64,000 nt of DNA, taken from assembly GCA_947454235.1 (NCBI GenBank), contig CANGIY010000018.1:1-64000 (forward strand), given 5' to 3'. Below are positions 59,795 to 64,000 of the stretch, piece by piece. This DNA comes from Chitinophagaceae bacterium (lineage in GTDB: Bacteria; Bacteroidota; Bacteroidia; Chitinophagales; Chitinophagaceae). Position 1 is the first letter of the stretch. Each line of letters opens with the position of its first letter. The notes under the pieces were generated by a model. That model saw nothing but the letters and a program-made list of their open reading frames with translations. It was not told where the DNA came from and did no database searches. Position numbers and translations under genes: made by a program.

Positions 59795-60292
59795 CTACTT
59801 AATTGACTTACACTTTTTTGAGATTGTTTTTGTCGCAATCAACCCGTTTATTACTTTACCTGCATCTTGCTTAAAGTCTTTTCGAGCACCGCAATCATAA
59901 AGTACCACCAGTGGATTTTTATCAATTACTGCTTCTAGAATGTTTTTTTCATCGGGCACGGAAGGCATTTTTGCATATTCGTCATAAGTATACTTCAAAA
60001 ATGCCACGTTCCTCCCCACCCCAATGTGGTCAAGCAAATAGCCTGATTTCAACCGTTGTGGTGCCCACTTTTTGTTCCCGCCAACTACATCACCCGGCGC
60101 AGGAAACGAAACAATAGACTTCCCATCCGGCGACAGAATAACAGGTACATTTTTAGAGTAGTCCTTTTTTGTTTTATATACCAATACAGGCAAATTTCCT
60201 GAATTGAACGATTTCACTTGCTTCCGTTGCCCGAAAGAAGCAGTTGGCACTACCAATGCCATGATGAACGAAAAGAAACAAATTGCCTTCAT
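59795..60292 (-). CDS. Hypothetical exported protein
   Basis: A 165-residue protein with a signal peptide (MKAICFFSFIMALVVPTASFG). The mature part, 'QRKQVKSFNSGNLPVLVYKTKKDYSKNVPVILSPDGKSIVSFPAPGDVVGGNKKWAPQRLKSGYLLDHIGVGRNVAFLKYTYDEYAKM', seems complete and globular, but I recognise no family; 'VVLYDCGARKDFKQDAG' near the end has one of its two Cys. It starts 9 bases after the stop of ligA on the same strand, so the two are probably co-transcribed. Confidence 0.65.
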   Translation of the reverse strand: MKAICFFSFIMALVVPTASFGQRKQVKSFNSGNLPVLVYKTKKDYSKNVPVILSPDGKSIVSFPAPGDVVGGNKKWAPQRLKSGYLLDHIGVGRNVAFLKYTYDEYAKMPSVPDEKNILEAVIDKNPLVVLYDCGARKDFKQDAGKVINGLIATKTISKKCKSIK

Positions 60293-60301
60293 TTGAACAA
60301 T

Positions 60302-62443
<2,142 letters not shown>

Positions 62444-62481
62444 TTAAGCAACATTTTCAAAACGCCTTATTGCCTTTTTCT

Positions 62482-64000
62482 CTACCGCAAAAGAGTCACA
62501 TTACCTGTTTTAGAAACCACTTTACCGCTGCAAGTCACAGCCTGAATTTGATAGATGTATGCATCTTGAGGCATCAACTTACCGTTGTAGTGACCGTCCC
62601 AGCATGCGTTAATATCTGTCGATTCAAACACTTTATTACCCCACCTGTCAAATACCCTGAAATAGTTCAGTTTTACCTCGCCATTGTAAAGGATTTTGAA
62701 TATGCGGTTCGTTGTACTTTCAGGGGTGAATGCATTGGGAACGTTAATCGCAGATTTGTCATTCAAATCAATGACACCTAAGTGAAGGTCAACATGAAAT
62801 GTATCAACCCATACGTTGCAACCAGATACTATGACACACCAATATGTTCCTGATGCACCTATTCGTATTGAATTTGTAGATGAGCCATTATTCCAGTAAT
62901 AATTATTTCCTGTGCTACCAGCATTTAATGTGATACTGTCACCTATTGCTAAACTTAAGGTTGTATCGTGAATTCGGTAAATTGTATCTACCCCAACAAC
63001 TGTGTACACGAGGTTCGGAAAACTAAGCCCACAAATAGTTCCTGACGAAATAGATACACTTGAGTCAACAAACGTACATCTGGCTCCGGCTAAGTTAGGG
63101 CTATCGATTGTGTGAAGCATCGTACCTCCTGGCGTTGTCAGATATAGTCTATTATCTTTCGCCAACTTCATGTCATATACAAAACTGTAAGAAACCGTAT
63201 ATTTACTTGCCCTCACATCCGCCCAACTTCCTGCTGTTAAATCATATTGATAAAGTTGACTTAATACATAATCGGACAAATACAATTTGGAATTATCGGG
63301 TGAAAACTCGCCACTATAGAAACTGCCATACGCCTCTAGTATTTTTGCACCAGAAACAACTCCGGTATTAGGATTAAAATCATATACCTCGCAATTGTAG
63401 CCGTTGTACTCTACATTACAAAGCAACTTTGTGCGGTCAGGGCTTACTTTAATGGTTCCAATCAGGTAACCATTAGAATCGACATGACTTCCAGCAACTG
63501 ACACTACAGGCGAATCTGAAATACCTGCTGCAGTAATACGGTAAGAATAAAATATCGGTGAATCGTTGTGGTGTGTAATGACCCAATAATCACAATTGTT
63601 ACCCGCAACAACTGTCATTTTCTCTGAAAGTCCCTGACGAATCAGCCTTCCCATTGTTGATGAAACAACATCACCTAACCCCGAACGCAATGTCATATCA
63701 ACTGTCGAAACAGCCAATTTTCCATGAGAACCAGACATATATCCGTTCTCCAAAGAAAAGACATAGTATTTTGTGGAATCTTCAATATAAGGCACAATCA
63801 ACCCTGCCTGAGTTGTTGACGCAGTAACAAACCCTCCTAAGCCAGATGTTGACGCCGGCATCATGGTATTGGTACTGTCCCATACATTGTAACCATCAGT
63901 ATAAAACAATAATCGATTTCGAGCATCAGATATTGACGCTGAGCCCTCAATTGTATAAACTGAGGTGCTTATGCCAACTGGTGTTCCGGAAGAAAAGTCC
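62482..64000 (-). CDS. Large secreted gliding-associated protein with T9SS type B sorting domain (5' end outside window)
   Basis: The frame is open from the right edge of the window; 506 codons are visible. The first part reads 'DFSSGTPVGISTSVYTIEGSASISDARNRLLFYTDGYNVWDS', the usual beginning of a 7-bladed propeller-like region in Bacteroidetes gliding proteins. A PKD/Ig-like piece follows ('ITLNAGSTGNNYYWNNGSS ... SGTYWCVIVSGCNVWVDT'), and the end is a type B (CHU_C) sorting domain: 'VPNAFTPESTTNRIFKILYNGEVKLNYFRVFDRWGNKVFES ... WDGHYNGKLMPQDAYIYQIQAVTCSGKVV'. Type B cargo is usually processed and stays attached to the surface. Function unknown, perhaps adhesion or movement. Confidence 0.85.
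   Translation of the reverse strand, partial: DFSSGTPVGISTSVYTIEGSASISDARNRLLFYTDGYNVWDSTNTMMPASTSGLGGFVTASTTQAGLIVPYIEDSTKYYVFSLENGYMSGSHGKLAVSTVDMTLRSGLGDVVSSTMGRLIRQGLSEKMTVVAGNNCDYWVITHHNDSPIFYSYRITAAGISDSPVVSVAGSHVDSNGYLIGTIKVSPDRTKLLCNVEYNGYNCEVYDFNPNTGVVSGAKILEAYGSFYSGEFSPDNSKLYLSDYVLSQLYQYDLTAGSWADVRASKYTVSYSFVYDMKLAKDNRLYLTTPGGTMLHTIDSPNLAGARCTFVDSSVSISSGTICGLSFPNLVYTVVGVDTIYRIHDTTLSLAIGDSITLNAGSTGNNYYWNNGSSTNSIRIGASGTYWCVIVSGCNVWVDTFHVDLHLGVIDLNDKSAINVPNAFTPESTTNRIFKILYNGEVKLNYFRVFDRWGNKVFESTDINACWDGHYNGKLMPQDAYIYQIQAVTCSGKVVSKTGNVTLLR

Overview
The window is a moderately AT-rich stretch of a Bacteroidetes chromosome, probably Chitinophagaceae or a related Sphingobacteriia-type lineage. 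This rests on three things: many proteins with type IX secretion (T9SS) C-terminal sorting domains, both the type A 'PNP...G.Y' form and the gliding-associated type B form; promoters of the Bacteroidetes kind (TTTG, 19 bases, TAnnTTTG); and lineage families such as DUF4350, DUF5777, DUF3347 and the RicT-like PSP1 protein. No rRNA, tRNA, CRISPR array, prophage or transposase gene was recognised. Gene names are from reading of protein motifs, not from searches.

Layout. 0-5.8 kb: the end of a T9SS cargo gene, a degenerate phospholipase-D-fold protein, a geranylgeranyl-reductase-like flavoprotein, an MFS drug transporter and a GT2 glycosyltransferase. 5.9-12.6 kb: a lipoprotein phosphodiesterase, then a minus-strand cluster SpoIIM, DUF4129, DUF4350, MoxR ATPase, DUF58. 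12.7-22.8 kb: SppA protease, an M14 carboxypeptidase secreted by T9SS, a vWA/GATase-like membrane protein, a polyprenyl diphosphate synthase and an OmpA-like outer membrane protein. 23-29.6 kb: formate-THF ligase, MFS transporter, a RicT-like protein with a long Q/N-rich tail, and dihydrolipoyl dehydrogenase. 29.7-32.1 kb: a four-gene plus-strand unit of exported proteins (OB-fold, cytochrome-like lipoprotein, YceI, DUF5777 barrel). 32.3-38.1 kb: a response regulator, an FtsX-type ABC pair, and a DUF3347-TonB receptor operon that may concern copper. 38.2-41.1 kb: a GHMP kinase, nucleotidyltransferase and GT4 operon that looks like activated heptose supply for a surface glycan.

42-49 kb is the most unusual part. 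Three full-length paralogous secreted NHL beta-propeller genes and one truncated remnant lie in a row, separated by copies of a palindrome-rich intergenic repeat that has been duplicated together with a promoter and start codon. The first copy carries a one-base frameshift in its signal peptide. A fourth paralogue lies at 54.8 kb and also has an out-of-frame ATG just before its signal peptide. This looks like an expanding and decaying family of cell-surface or secreted proteins.

49-64 kb returns to housekeeping and cell-envelope functions: M13 peptidase, LpxH-like phosphatase, SixA-like phosphatase overlapping a sugar-kinase/RapZ-C fusion, MiaA, ribosomal proteins L35 and L20, an SRPBCC protein, NAD-dependent DNA ligase, and the 3' part of a large gliding-associated T9SS type B protein that runs off the right edge.
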